DNA of 64,000 nucleotides from Kribbella voronezhensis (GCF_004365175.1 NZ_SOCE01000002.1:124001-188000); one strand, 5' to 3'. Positions 41,903 through 51,064 are shown, counted from the first letter of the stretch. A program made the numbers and translations. The notes: a model not told the origin generated them from the letters alone.

Positions 41903-43887
41903 ACCCCCTCGTGCCCCGGCCGATCGACCTGCCGGCCAAGGTCGATCTCGGCCTGCGAGCGGATCTCGCCCTACTCGACGATGCCAAGATCCTCGGCGCA
42001 CCCGAGGACCCGACGGACCTGCCCCGCTGGCGCGGCAAGCTGGCCGAGTGGCTGATCGGGGCCTACGACCGGACCCCGTACGACGGGTCGCACTACGAGG
42101 TCCCCGGCCGGGAATGGACCCAGACGGCGTACTCCGTCGCGCTGGTCTGGCTCTGGGACGAGCAGTTGTACGACGTCCGCACGGGTCGGTTCACCCCGGA
42201 GAAGTTCGTGCAGTGCGGCGTCGACGACTTCGGCGGCTACGACGCGGTGGTGCTCTGGCACGCGTATCCGGTGATCGGGATCGACTCGCGCAACCAGTTC
42301 GACTTCTACCGGGATGCTCCGGGGCTGGCGGACCTGGTGGCCGACCTGCACCGGCTGGGGCTGAAGGTCTTCCTCGACTACAACCCGTGGGATGTCGGGA
42401 CGCGGCGGATGACGAGGTCCGACGCGGACGAATTCGCTGCCCTGGTAGCCGAACTCGATGCCGACGGCGTCTTTCTGGACACCTTGAAGGAAGGCGATCC
42501 GGCCTTCACCCGGGCGCTGCAGAAGGTGAAGCCGGCGATCGCCTTCGAGGGCGAGTCACGGTTGCCGATGGCAAGGATCGGTGACCACGCGCTGTCCTGG
42601 GCGCAGTGGTTCGCCGACACCCGGGCGCCCGGCGTCCTGCGGGCGCACCTGTTCGAGCGCCGGCACATGATGCACCACACCCGCCGGTGGAACCGCGATC
42701 ACAGTGACGAGTTGCAGTCGGCCTGGGTGAACGGCGTCGGCATGCTGGTCTGGGAGTCGGTGTTCTCGGCCTGGGTCGGCTGGAACGCGCGCGACCGGGC
42801 CACCCTGCGCCGGATGGTGGCCGCACAGAGAGCGTTCTCTCCGATCCTGATCAACGGCGACTGGATCCCGTTGACGCCGGAGATCCCGGACAAGGCCCGT
42901 GAGCACGGCGTGTTCGGCTCCCGGTTCGAACTGGCCGACGTCACCTTCTGGACCTTGATCAACCGCGACGAGGAGGACTTCGAGGGCATCGTCCTGCGGT
43001 CCGAGGATCAGGTCGGCGACTGGTACGACGTGACGTCGGGCGTGCCGATCACTGCTGACGACGACGGTGTACACCTCGTCGTACCCGGTCGCGGCGTGAC
43101 CGGCATCGTCCGGATCGGTGCGACCGCCGGAGCCACCTGCCGCGCGACCGCCAGGCGGCTGGGCACGATGGAGCGGCCGCATGTCAAGGACTCGGCGTTC
43201 CCGATGGCTCCTGCGGTGCGGTCCGCCGTTCCGGAGGTGTCCGGCGAGGCCGAGATCGGTCCGGTCGTCGAGGTGCCGGCGGGGGAGCGCTCTCTGCCGA
43301 TCCGGTACCGCCGCCGCGAGACGGGGATCTACGACCAGGCGCCGTACGTGGAGGAGTGGAAGCCGCTGCCGCCCAGACTGCACGACCAACGCACCGAGAC
43401 GCGCGAGATCGCGCTCTCCGGGATCTCTGTGGCGATCCGGGAGGTGACCAACGCGCAGTACCGGGAATTCCTGGCTGCGACCGGGTATCGACCGTTGGTG
43501 GCCAACCGGTTCCTGGCGCATTGGGTGGACGGTGCGCCCGCGCCGGGGACCGAAGACCAGCCGGTGACGTACGTCGATCTGCCGGATGCGCGGGCGTACG
43601 CCGAGTGGCGCGGTGGGCGGTTGCCGACCGAGGACGAGTGGCAGGTGGCCGCCGGGCTGGACGGGTTCACCCGGGCGGAGCCGCTGGTCTGGAACCTGAC
43701 CGAGAGCGAGCACAGTGACGGGCGCAGCCGGTTCTGCATCCTCAAGGGTGGTTCCTGGTTCGTTGCCGAGGGCTCCGACTGGTACGCCGACGGCGGGCCG
43801 CAGGAACCGGAAGTGAGCTTCAAGCTGGTACTCACCGGTGGCGGGCTGGACCGTTCGGAGACGATCGGCTTCCGCTGCGCCGGTTGA
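41899..43887 (+). CDS. Glycosidase-like barrel fused to an FGE/SUMF1-like domain
   Basis: 662 residues, start ATGA-coupled to the kinase. The N-terminal 380 residues look like an alpha-galactosidase-type TIM barrel (GIDSRNQFDFYRDAPGLADLVADLHRLGLKVFLDYNPWDVG, then DGVFLDTLKEG with a candidate nucleophile Asp, then AIAFEGESR). Residues about 400-455 are beta-rich. From about 500 it has the sulfatase-modifying (FGE/EgtB/PvdO) pattern EVTNAQYREFLAATGYRPLV, YVDLPDARAYAEWRGGRLPTEDEWQVAAG, ILKGGSWF and GFRCAG. The Cu-binding Cys pair expected after GGSW is absent, so it is unlikely to make formylglycine. The combination is unusual and I know no characterised homologue. Confidence 0.8.
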   Translation: MNPLVPRPIDLPAKVDLGLRADLALLDDAKILGAPEDPTDLPRWRGKLAEWLIGAYDRTPYDGSHYEVPGREWTQTAYSVALVWLWDEQLYDVRTGRFTPEKFVQCGVDDFGGYDAVVLWHAYPVIGIDSRNQFDFYRDAPGLADLVADLHRLGLKVFLDYNPWDVGTRRMTRSDADEFAALVAELDADGVFLDTLKEGDPAFTRALQKVKPAIAFEGESRLPMARIGDHALSWAQWFADTRAPGVLRAHLFERRHMMHHTRRWNRDHSDELQSAWVNGVGMLVWESVFSAWVGWNARDRATLRRMVAAQRAFSPILINGDWIPLTPEIPDKAREHGVFGSRFELADVTFWTLINRDEEDFEGIVLRSEDQVGDWYDVTSGVPITADDDGVHLVVPGRGVTGIVRIGATAGATCRATARRLGTMERPHVKDSAFPMAPAVRSAVPEVSGEAEIGPVVEVPAGERSLPIRYRRRETGIYDQAPYVEEWKPLPPRLHDQRTETREIALSGISVAIREVTNAQYREFLAATGYRPLVANRFLAHWVDGAPAPGTEDQPVTYVDLPDARAYAEWRGGRLPTEDEWQVAAGLDGFTRAEPLVWNLTESEHSDGRSRFCILKGGSWFVAEGSDWYADGGPQEPEVSFKLVLTGGGLDRSETIGFRCAG

Positions 43888-43967
43888 GCAGCCCGGACGG
43901 CAAGGCAGGAACGAGAAATCGGGGATGAGAAGACGGGGATGAGGATGTGCGGGATGAGCCGGTTGCG

Positions 43968-45155
43968 ATGAGACCTGCGCCTTTGCAAGGGGTCAAGGTG
44001 CTGGAGGCCGCGACCCTGTTCGCGGGTCCGCTGGCGGCGACCTTCCTCGGCGACTTCGGTGCGGACGTGACGAAGATCGAGCACCCGGCCAAGCCGGACG
44101 CCGCGCGCGGTCACGGCACCAGCAAGAACGGGGTCGGCCTGTGGTTCAAGACGCTGGGCCGGAACAAGCGGCTGGCGACGCTGGACCTCTCCCAGGGCCG
44201 TGAGGTCTTCCTCGACCTGGTCCGCGCGAACGACGTGCTGGTGGAGAACTTCCGCCCCGGCACGCTCGAGCGCTGGGGCCTCGGTCCCGACGTCCTGCTC
44301 GAAGCCAACCCGCGGCTGGTGATCGCGCGCGTGACCGCGTTCGGTCAGGTCGGTCCTTGGTCGAGGCGGCCGGGCTTCGGTTCGCTGGCCGAGGCGATGA
44401 GCGGCTTCGCCGCCGTCACCGGTGAGCCCGACGGACCGCCGACGCTGCCACCGTTCGGCCTCGCCGACGGGATCACCGCCCTGGCCACCGCGTACGCCGT
44501 ACTGGTGGCGCTCCGCGAGCGGGATCGGTCGGGGGCCGGTCAGGTGATCGACATGGCGATCATCGAGCCGATCCTGATGATGCTGGGCGGCGGCATCACG
44601 GCGTACCAGCAGACCGGGTACGTCCAGCCCCGGCTGGGGAACCGCTCGTCGAACAACGCACCCCGCAACGTCTACCGGACCGGCGACGGCCGGTGGGTCG
44701 CCGTCTCGACGAGTTCGCAGAGCATCGCCGAGCGGGTGGTCACGCTGGTCGGGCGGCCCGATCTGGTCGCCGAGCCGTGGTTCGGCACCGGCCGGGAACG
44801 CGCCGAGCATGCCGACGAGTTGGACGAGGCCGTCGGCTCCTGGATCGGGGAGCGCTCTCTGGACGAGGTCATGCTCGCGTTCGAGAAGGCGGAGGCGGCT
44901 GTTGGGCCGGTACACGACATCCGCGGGATCGTGACCGACCCGCAGTACGCCGCGCTGAACACGATCGTCGAGGTCGACGATCCCGAGCTGGGCGGTCCGG
45001 TGCAGATGCAGAACGTGCTCTTCCGGCTCTCCGAATCACCCGGCTCGATCCGCTGGGCCGGCCGCCCGCACGGCGCCGACACCGACGACGTCCTGGCCGA
45101 GATCGGCGTCACCCCGGACCAACTCGCGGCGCTGCGAGAACGCGGCGTGATCTGA
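43968..45155 (+). CDS. Class III CoA-transferase (CaiB/BaiF)
   Basis: 395 residues. Start chosen at ATG 43968 (MRPAPLQGVKVLEAATLFAGP), typical for the family; GTG 43947 is in frame too. Features: GVKVLEAATLFAGPLAATFLGDFGADVTKIEHP at the N-terminus, RVTAFGQVGPWSRRPGFGSLAEAMSGF, and the catalytic Asp in FGLADGITALA. It transfers CoA between carboxylates. Placed next to a CitE-like lyase, it may activate the acid moiety released from the imported compound (inference). It begins 80 bp after the fusion gene stop, a gap rich in repeated GGGGATGAG. Confidence 0.9.
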   Translation: MRPAPLQGVKVLEAATLFAGPLAATFLGDFGADVTKIEHPAKPDAARGHGTSKNGVGLWFKTLGRNKRLATLDLSQGREVFLDLVRANDVLVENFRPGTLERWGLGPDVLLEANPRLVIARVTAFGQVGPWSRRPGFGSLAEAMSGFAAVTGEPDGPPTLPPFGLADGITALATAYAVLVALRERDRSGAGQVIDMAIIEPILMMLGGGITAYQQTGYVQPRLGNRSSNNAPRNVYRTGDGRWVAVSTSSQSIAERVVTLVGRPDLVAEPWFGTGRERAEHADELDEAVGSWIGERSLDEVMLAFEKAEAAVGPVHDIRGIVTDPQYAALNTIVEVDDPELGGPVQMQNVLFRLSESPGSIRWAGRPHGADTDDVLAEIGVTPDQLAALRERGVI

Positions 45156-45974
45156 ATGCTCACCGCTCTCTACGTTCCCGCGAACAGGCCCGACCGGTTC
45201 GCGAAAGCTGTTGCCGCGGGCCCCGATCTCGTGGTGTTCGACCTGGAGGACGCCGTACCGGTCGACGACAAGGCCGATGCCCGGAGCTGGGCTGTCGCCT
45301 GGGTGGCGGCGCGTTCGGGCGGGTCGTTCGAAGTCCGGGTGAACGCGGCGGGGACGCCGTGGATCGAGGACGACCTGGCGGCGCTGGCCGCAGTACCGGC
45401 GGTGCGGATCCGATTGCCGAAGGTGGAGAGCGCGACCGACGTACGCCGGGTGCTGGATCAGGTGCCGACGGCAAGGATCACCGCGCTGATCGAGTCGCCG
45501 CTCGGGCTGGAACGCGCCTTCGAGATCGCGATGGCGGATCCACGCGTGGTCGCGGTCGCGCTGGGAGAGGCCGATCTGATGAGTTCGCTCGGCGTCGACG
45601 GCCCCGAAGGACTCGCCTGGGCCCGCGGCCGGCTGGTGTCGGCGTCGCGCGCCGCGGGGCTGGGCGCGCCGATGCTGTCGGTGTATCCGCACGTAAACGA
45701 CGAGGACGGCCTTCGTCGGACCTGTCTCGAGGGCCGGGCGCTTGGCTTCGTCGGGCGGACGGCGATCCATCCGCGGCAGTTGGCGCCGATCATCGAGAGC
45801 TTCACCCCGTCGGCGACCCAGGTGGCCGACGCGGCCGCGTTACTGGCCGCGGTGGAGAAGGCAGGGGTCGCGGAGGGCGGCGTGATCGTGCTGCCCGACG
45901 GACGGATGGTCGATCCGGCGATGCTCGGCCGCGCGCGTGAGATCGTCGACCTGATGAACCAACTCGAACACTGA
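45156..45974 (+). CDS. CitE/HpcH-type CoA ester lyase
   Basis: 272 residues; ATG 45156 directly follows the CoA-transferase stop. Motifs: LYVPANRPDRFAKAVAAGPDLVVFDLEDAVP with the Mg-binding Glu-Asp, VRVNAAGTPW, ALIESPLGLERAF with the second Glu, and VALGEADLMSSLG. It is predicted to split a beta-hydroxyacyl-CoA such as citramalyl- or malyl-CoA into acetyl- or pyruvyl-type products. It is the last gene of the operon; 119 bp separate it from the next start. Confidence 0.9.
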   Translation: MLTALYVPANRPDRFAKAVAAGPDLVVFDLEDAVPVDDKADARSWAVAWVAARSGGSFEVRVNAAGTPWIEDDLAALAAVPAVRIRLPKVESATDVRRVLDQVPTARITALIESPLGLERAFEIAMADPRVVAVALGEADLMSSLGVDGPEGLAWARGRLVSASRAAGLGAPMLSVYPHVNDEDGLRRTCLEGRALGFVGRTAIHPRQLAPIIESFTPSATQVADAAALLAAVEKAGVAEGGVIVLPDGRMVDPAMLGRAREIVDLMNQLEH

Positions 45975-46092
45975 TCACCTGCAGGCACGCAGTGTGATCA
46001 GCATCGGCGGTGGGGTGAAAGAGACGTAAATCAGACCGACCTCCGCGCCCACCGGGCGAGAAACCGTGAGCAGACCAGCTAGGGTCGATTTC

Positions 46093-47679
46093 ATGCTGCC
46101 GCGTGTTGTTGATGCTGTGGTGATCGGCTCGGGCCCGAACGGGCTGGTGAGCGCGATCACGCTCGCCGACAGAGGCTGGGACGTGCTGGTGCTGGAGGCG
46201 GCCGACCGGTTCGGCGGCGCCGTGCGTTCGGTCGAGCAGGACGGCTGGATCAGCGACCGGTTCAGCTCCAGCTATCCACTCGGTGTGGCGTCACCGGTAC
46301 TGCGAGCGCTCGAACTCGACAAGTTCGGGCTGCAGTGGGGACACGCGCCGTCGCCGTTGACCCACCTGCTGGATCCCGAGACGGCGGCCACGATCCACGA
46401 GGACCCGAACGACACGGCTTCGTCCCTCGCGGTGGAGCACCCGGCGGACGGAGAAGCCTGGCTTCGGCTCTACTCGCAGTACGTGAAGATCCGCGAGCCG
46501 TTCCTGGATGCCCTGCTGACGTCGTGGCCGCCGGTGACGGCCGGCCTGCGACTGACCCGGCGGCTCGGGTCGGCCGGCGAGCTGGCCAGGTTCGCGCGCT
46601 TCATGGCGATGCCGATGCACCGGATGGGCCAGGAGCTGTTCGCAGGTCCGCGAGGTCGCGCTCTCCTCGCCGGGAACGCGTTTCACGCGGACGCACCGTT
46701 GACCGGCAGCGTCAGTGGCACGATGGGCTGGTTGCTCGCGATGCTGGCCCAGGATGTCGGATTCCCTGTTGCCGTCGGCGGTTCCAGCTCGCTGTCGACC
46801 GCGCTGGTACGCCGTGGCGAGCGGGCCGGGGTGCTGCTGGCGTCCGGTTCGCCGGTCGAGGGTCTCGAGGTCTCGATGGGGAAGGTCACCGGCGTACGGA
46901 CGGCCTCGGGCGAGCGCGTGGCCGTACGCCGTGCCGTGATCGCCGACGTGTCCGCACCGATGCTGTACGGCGAGTTGTTGCCGGAGGCAAGTGTTCCCGC
47001 GGGATTGCGGCGGGACCTGGAGAACTTCGAGTGGGACTACCCGACGGTGAAGCTGAACTACCGGCTGAGCGGGCCGATCCCGTGGCAGGCGGAGGCGGCG
47101 CGATCGGCCGGCGTCGTCCATCTCGGTGGCACCGCGGACGACCTGGTGCACACCTCGGCGGACCTCGAGACCGGTCGCGTGCCGACCGAGCCGTTCCTGC
47201 TCATCGGCCAGACGACCAAGGCGGATCCGTCGCGGTCTCCGGCCGGGAGCGAGGCGGTGTGGGCGTACTCGCATCTCCCGCGCGGTCTCGCCGACGACGC
47301 TGCGGCCGAGAAGCTCGCCGGACGGATGGATCGGGCGATCGAGCGGTACGCGCCGGGGTTCCTCGACCTGGTGGTGGATCGCGATCTGCAGCGGCCGAGC
47401 GATCTGGCGGCTGCCAACGCGTCGCTGGCGCTCGGCGCGCTCGGTGGCGGGACCACGCAGCTTCACCAGCAGCTCATCTTCCGCCCGACGATCGGGCTCG
47501 GCAGTCCACGAACGGTCGTCTCAGGCCTGTACCTCGGCAGTTCCGCCATCCATCCGGGTCCCGGCGTCCACGGCGCCTGCGGCCACTTGGCCGCCCGCAC
47601 AGCCCTCCGCGACGCTTCTGCTTTAGGAGCCCTCACCCGTACGCCGGCTACCGCCGCCCTCCGGCATCTCCAGCGCTGA
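46093..47679 (+). CDS. FAD-dependent oxidoreductase, phytoene-desaturase-like
   Basis: 528 residues. Start chosen at ATG 46093 (MLPRVVDAVVIGSGPNG): TAGGGT lies 7 nt upstream (46080-46085), indicating a leaderless transcript, so the earlier in-frame GTG at 46066 is unlikely. The Rossmann GSGPNGLVSAITLADRGWDVLVLEAADRFGGAVRS and C-terminal HPGPGVHGACGHLAAR are typical of CrtI/COG1233 enzymes. Members desaturate carotenoids or act on other polyprenyl or aromatic substrates. No other carotenoid gene is nearby. Confidence 0.87.
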   Translation: MLPRVVDAVVIGSGPNGLVSAITLADRGWDVLVLEAADRFGGAVRSVEQDGWISDRFSSSYPLGVASPVLRALELDKFGLQWGHAPSPLTHLLDPETAATIHEDPNDTASSLAVEHPADGEAWLRLYSQYVKIREPFLDALLTSWPPVTAGLRLTRRLGSAGELARFARFMAMPMHRMGQELFAGPRGRALLAGNAFHADAPLTGSVSGTMGWLLAMLAQDVGFPVAVGGSSSLSTALVRRGERAGVLLASGSPVEGLEVSMGKVTGVRTASGERVAVRRAVIADVSAPMLYGELLPEASVPAGLRRDLENFEWDYPTVKLNYRLSGPIPWQAEAARSAGVVHLGGTADDLVHTSADLETGRVPTEPFLLIGQTTKADPSRSPAGSEAVWAYSHLPRGLADDAAAEKLAGRMDRAIERYAPGFLDLVVDRDLQRPSDLAAANASLALGALGGGTTQLHQQLIFRPTIGLGSPRTVVSGLYLGSSAIHPGPGVHGACGHLAARTALRDASALGALTRTPATAALRHLQR

Positions 47680-47743
47680 CTCAGGTCGCGAGCCTGGAGG
47701 GAAGTAGGCTCGCGAGGGCTGGTGGTCAGTGGGAGGAGTGGGT

Positions 47744-48988
47744 GTGGGCGAGCGGGTAGAGGACCTCTTGCGGGAACTGGCACCGCAGGTGCTTGGTTTT
47801 CTGGCGCGACGGCACGGGCAGTTCGACCTCTGCGAGGACGCGGTCCAGGAGGCTTTGCTCGCGGCTGCGACGCAGTGGCCGGCCGACGGCGTACCGGCGA
47901 ACCCGCGGGGCTGGCTGATCACGGTCGCGACCCGCAAGCTGACCGACCAGTTCCGCAGTGAGAGCGCTCGCCGCAAACGCGAGGACAATCTCGCGGCGAT
48001 GGCCGGCCCGGAAGAGCTCGTTGCCCCGGGCGCCGATGCCGACCAGCCGCCGGAGTCCGACGACACCCTCACGCTGCTCTTCCTCTGCTGCCACCCAGCG
48101 GTGACGCCGGCGTCGCAGGTCGCGCTGACCCTGCGTGCGGTCGGCGGTCTCACCACGGCCGAGATCGCCAAGGCGTTCATGGTGCCGGAGGCAACGATGG
48201 CGCCGCGGATCAGCCGGGCGAAGAAGAGCATCAAACAAGCCGGCAGCCGATTCGTGCTGCCGCCGGCAGAGGAGCGCGCGGAGCGACTGCGCGTAGTACT
48301 GCAGGTGTTGTATCTGATCTTCAACGAGGGATACACGGCGAGTTCGGGGCCGGAGTTGCAACGGGTCGAGCTGACGGCCGAGGCGATCCGGTTGACCCGG
48401 CTGCTCTACCAGTTGCTGCCGGACGACGGTGAGGTCGCCGGCCTGCTGGCGTTGATGTTGCTGACCGACGCCCGTCGCGCGGCGCGTACCCGTGTCGACG
48501 GAAGTATGGTTCCGATCGACGAGCAGGACCGGAGCCTCTGGCTGCGGGAGCCGATCGACGAAGGCGCTGCGCTGATCCTGCGGACGCTCGCGCACGGCGA
48601 GGTCGGCCCGTACCAACTGCAGGCCGCGATCGCTGCTGTGCATGCCGAAGCGCCGAGTGCCGAAGAGACCGACTGGCCGCAGATCCTGGCCCTTTACCAG
48701 TTGCTGGAAAAGATCGCGCCGAATCCGATGGTCACCCTGAACCGCGCGATCGCGCTCTCCCAGGTGGAAGGCCCCGACGCCGGTCTCGCGCTGCTGACCA
48801 CCATCGAGGACGACCGGCTCATCACCGAGAGCCATCGCCTCGACGCCGTTCGCGCGCATCTGCTCGAGCGAGCCGGCCGCCCAGTGGAGGCCCGAGAGCA
48901 CTACCTCGCGGCAGCCCGCCGTACGACCAGCCTTCCGGAGCAGCGCTACCTGACCGCCAAGGCCACCGCCATCGCGGACGTGACCTGA
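47744..48988 (+). CDS. ECF42-type RNA polymerase sigma factor
   Basis: 414 residues. GTG 47744 is preferred because GGAGGAG (47732-47738) lies 5 nt upstream; earlier in-frame GTGs at 47729 and 47738 overlap it. Sigma regions: LAPQVLGFLARRHGQFDLCEDAVQEALLAA (region 2) and QVALTLRAVGGLTTAEIAKAFMVPEATMAPRISRAKKSI (region 4), then a long C-terminal DUF6596/TPR-like extension of about 220 residues. This domain set is ECF group 42, which usually sits beside a YCII/DGPF-domain gene. No such gene is present here. Confidence 0.9.
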   Translation: MGERVEDLLRELAPQVLGFLARRHGQFDLCEDAVQEALLAAATQWPADGVPANPRGWLITVATRKLTDQFRSESARRKREDNLAAMAGPEELVAPGADADQPPESDDTLTLLFLCCHPAVTPASQVALTLRAVGGLTTAEIAKAFMVPEATMAPRISRAKKSIKQAGSRFVLPPAEERAERLRVVLQVLYLIFNEGYTASSGPELQRVELTAEAIRLTRLLYQLLPDDGEVAGLLALMLLTDARRAARTRVDGSMVPIDEQDRSLWLREPIDEGAALILRTLAHGEVGPYQLQAAIAAVHAEAPSAEETDWPQILALYQLLEKIAPNPMVTLNRAIALSQVEGPDAGLALLTTIEDDRLITESHRLDAVRAHLLERAGRPVEAREHYLAAARRTTSLPEQRYLTAKATAIADVT

Positions 48989-48996
48989 CGGTCAGG
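48984..48996. repeat. Short palindrome CCTGACGGTCAGG at a convergent gene junction
   Basis: A 6-bp stem around one base overlaps the sigma factor stop codon and lies 19 bp from the end of the convergent MFS gene. It may be part of a small bidirectional terminator but is too short to be confident. Confidence 0.4.
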
Positions 48997-49014
48997 CGCT
49001 ACTTGTCGAGATCG

Positions 49015-50445
49015 TCAGCTGACCGCCGCCAACTCCTCCGTGGCCGGTGCCGGTTCGGCCTTGGTGCGCAGGAGAACCGCGGTGATGAGCGCACAGATGA
49101 AGAATGCAGCCGCTCCGACACCAGCGACGACGTGCAGGCCGGCCGTGAACGCGCCGTTCGGACCGGCATCCACGTGGTGGCGGGCAACGATCGTGCCGAG
49201 ACTGCCGAGCATCGCAACGCCGAGGGCGATGCCTGCCTCGGTACCGGTCTCGGACAGGGAGGCGACGGAACCGGCTCGTTCCGCCGGAGCGGCTGCCAGC
49301 AGCAGGTTCATTGCCAGCGCCATCGGTACTCCGAGTCCGAGGCAGGTCACGGTGAGCCCGGCCGCGAGTGACGCGACGCTGTCGGTCTGGGTCAACAGGG
49401 CCAGTCCGATGCCCCCGACGCCGAAGCCGATCGCCATCGCGGTGGAGGTTCCCAGCCGACGGGCCGCTCGCGGTGCGACGTTGAGGCCGATGATCATCGC
49501 GAGGTTCTGGGGAACCAGCCAGAACCCGGCATGCAATGGGTCCAGCCCTTCCACGACCTGCAGGTAGAGCGCGGCCTCGAAGGAGATCCCGGCCATCACG
49601 ACGCCCGCCAGCAACTGGATGGTGAGGGCCGGAGTGAACCTCGGCAGCCGGAACAGACCCAGTTCCAGCAGCGGATGGGTCAGTCGCCGCTGCCTGCGGA
49701 CGAACGCGACCCCGACGGCCAGTCCCACCACGACAGCGATGCCAGGGCCGAGCGCCCAGCCGGACCGCGCCAGTTCCTTCAGGCCCCAGACCACTGGCAG
49801 GATCGTTGCTAGCGACAACAAAACGCTGGCCAGGTCGACCCGGCCGGCGGAACTGTCGCGGTACTCCGGCAGCAGGATCGGTCCGACGACCAGCAGCAGG
49901 GCCATCACCGGTACGCCGACCAGGAAGACCGAGCCCCACCAGAAGTGGTCCAGCAGCAGGCCGCCGATCACCGGGCCGAGGAGCACGCCGCCGAGGAAAC
50001 AGCTGAACCACACGCCGATCGCCCGGCCCAGCTCGGCGGGATCGGGGAACAAGTTGCGGATCAGCGCCATCGTCGAAGGCATCAAGGTCGCACCGGCGAT
50101 GCCGAGGAGGGCGCGGCTCGCGATCAGCAGACCGGGTGAGGTCGAGAAGGCAGCGGCCACCGACGCAAGGCCGAAGGCTGCCGCTCCGATGAGCAGCAAC
50201 CGGCGCCTGCCGATCCGGTCGCCGAGCGTGCCCATCGTGACCAGGAAACCGGCCAGCAGGAACGAATAGATGTCGACGATCCACAGCCGCTCGGTGCTGC
50301 TCGCGCCGAGATCGGCACTGAGCCGGGGCAGCGCCAGGTAGAGCACACCGACATCGAGGGAGAGCAGCAGAGTCGGCAAGGCGAGGACGCCGAGCGCGAT
50401 CCACTCGCGGCGGGTCGCCTTCGCGGCGACCGGAGTCTCTGTCAT
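49015..50445 (-). CDS. MFS drug exporter, DHA2 (14-TM) family
   Basis: 476 residues with about 14 hydrophobic segments. Motif A is LGDRIGRRRLLLIGA, motif D1 LDVGVLYLALP near the first helix and motif C GVLLGPVIGGLLLD. These match drug:H+ antiporters such as SmvA/LfrA/QacA. The ATG is inside the stop of the upstream hydrolase-like gene (ATGA), so the two are translationally coupled. No dedicated regulator is adjacent, apart from the divergent LysR-esterase fusion. Confidence 0.92.
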   Translation of the reverse strand: MTETPVAAKATRREWIALGVLALPTLLLSLDVGVLYLALPRLSADLGASSTERLWIVDIYSFLLAGFLVTMGTLGDRIGRRRLLLIGAAAFGLASVAAAFSTSPGLLIASRALLGIAGATLMPSTMALIRNLFPDPAELGRAIGVWFSCFLGGVLLGPVIGGLLLDHFWWGSVFLVGVPVMALLLVVGPILLPEYRDSSAGRVDLASVLLSLATILPVVWGLKELARSGWALGPGIAVVVGLAVGVAFVRRQRRLTHPLLELGLFRLPRFTPALTIQLLAGVVMAGISFEAALYLQVVEGLDPLHAGFWLVPQNLAMIIGLNVAPRAARRLGTSTAMAIGFGVGGIGLALLTQTDSVASLAAGLTVTCLGLGVPMALAMNLLLAAAPAERAGSVASLSETGTEAGIALGVAMLGSLGTIVARHHVDAGPNGAFTAGLHVVAGVGAAAFFICALITAVLLRTKAEPAPATEELAAVS

Positions 50446-50957
50446 CGGGGAGTTCCTTCCAGGAGGTCGTACAGGGTGAGGTCCGGCCAGCCCTCGTCTG
50501 CGGCCAGTCGGGCGATCTCGACGGCGACAGCAGCGGCCGTACCGCTACCTGCCAGGTAGAGCCGGGCCGGATCCGCTTCGAGTTCGCCTGCGTGGTCCGC
50601 TGCCCAGCCGACAACCGCCCTGGCCGCGGCCACTGCGCCGTCGTACGGCGGGACTGCCACGGTGACGTCGTACGGCGGGACTGCCACGGTGCCGTCGTAC
50701 GGCGGGTCTGCCGGCGGCCTGTCCGGAGTCGGGGTTTCGGGGATCGGGGGAATCGGGCAGGTGAGGACTACCAGCCGACCGCGCAGGCAGAGCTGTTCGC
50801 AGCGACGGGCCAGTTCCTCGGGTTCGGAGTCGTCGGAGAGCACGACCAGCAGCGGTGGCTGAAGGTCTTCGCCGGGCGGCGGCCGGTACAACCGCGCCCA
50901 GATCGGACCGGACGGTCCGCGCAGTTGAACAGCCGCGGTTCTGGGGGTGGAGTTCAT
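50442..50957 (-). CDS. Small alpha/beta-hydrolase-like protein, truncated fold
   Basis: About 171 residues from ATG 50957; no ribosome-binding site is seen. PLLVVLSDDSEPEELARRCEQLCLRGRLVVLTCPIP and YLAGSGTAAAVAVEIARLA, which resembles a nucleophile elbow (AGSGTA), followed by a C-terminal WPDLTLYDLLEGTPR, indicate an alpha/beta hydrolase remnant with no obvious Asp-His residues after the elbow. A repeat of PPYDGTVAV, PPYDVTVAV and PPYDGAVAA comes from 27-bp DNA repeats. It is coupled to the MFS exporter downstream. The start is uncertain. Confidence 0.55.
   Translation of the reverse strand: MNSTPRTAAVQLRGPSGPIWARLYRPPPGEDLQPPLLVVLSDDSEPEELARRCEQLCLRGRLVVLTCPIPPIPETPTPDRPPADPPYDGTVAVPPYDVTVAVPPYDGAVAAARAVVGWAADHAGELEADPARLYLAGSGTAAAVAVEIARLAADEGWPDLTLYDLLEGTPR
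50641..50713 (-). repeat. 27-bp tandem coding repeats
   Basis: Units at 50641-50667 and 50668-50694 are nearly identical, and a partial third follows. They encode the PPYD-type 9-residue repeats in the coupled hydrolase-like protein. Confidence 0.85.
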
Positions 50958-51064
50958 GACCGAAACGCTGGCAGCCGGACGGGGGTGAAGGGAAAGGCCG
51001 ACTGGACATGGCCGTCGTACGCCCTTTGCATCACCATTGGGCCCCATCGGGAACCGGTCACGTC

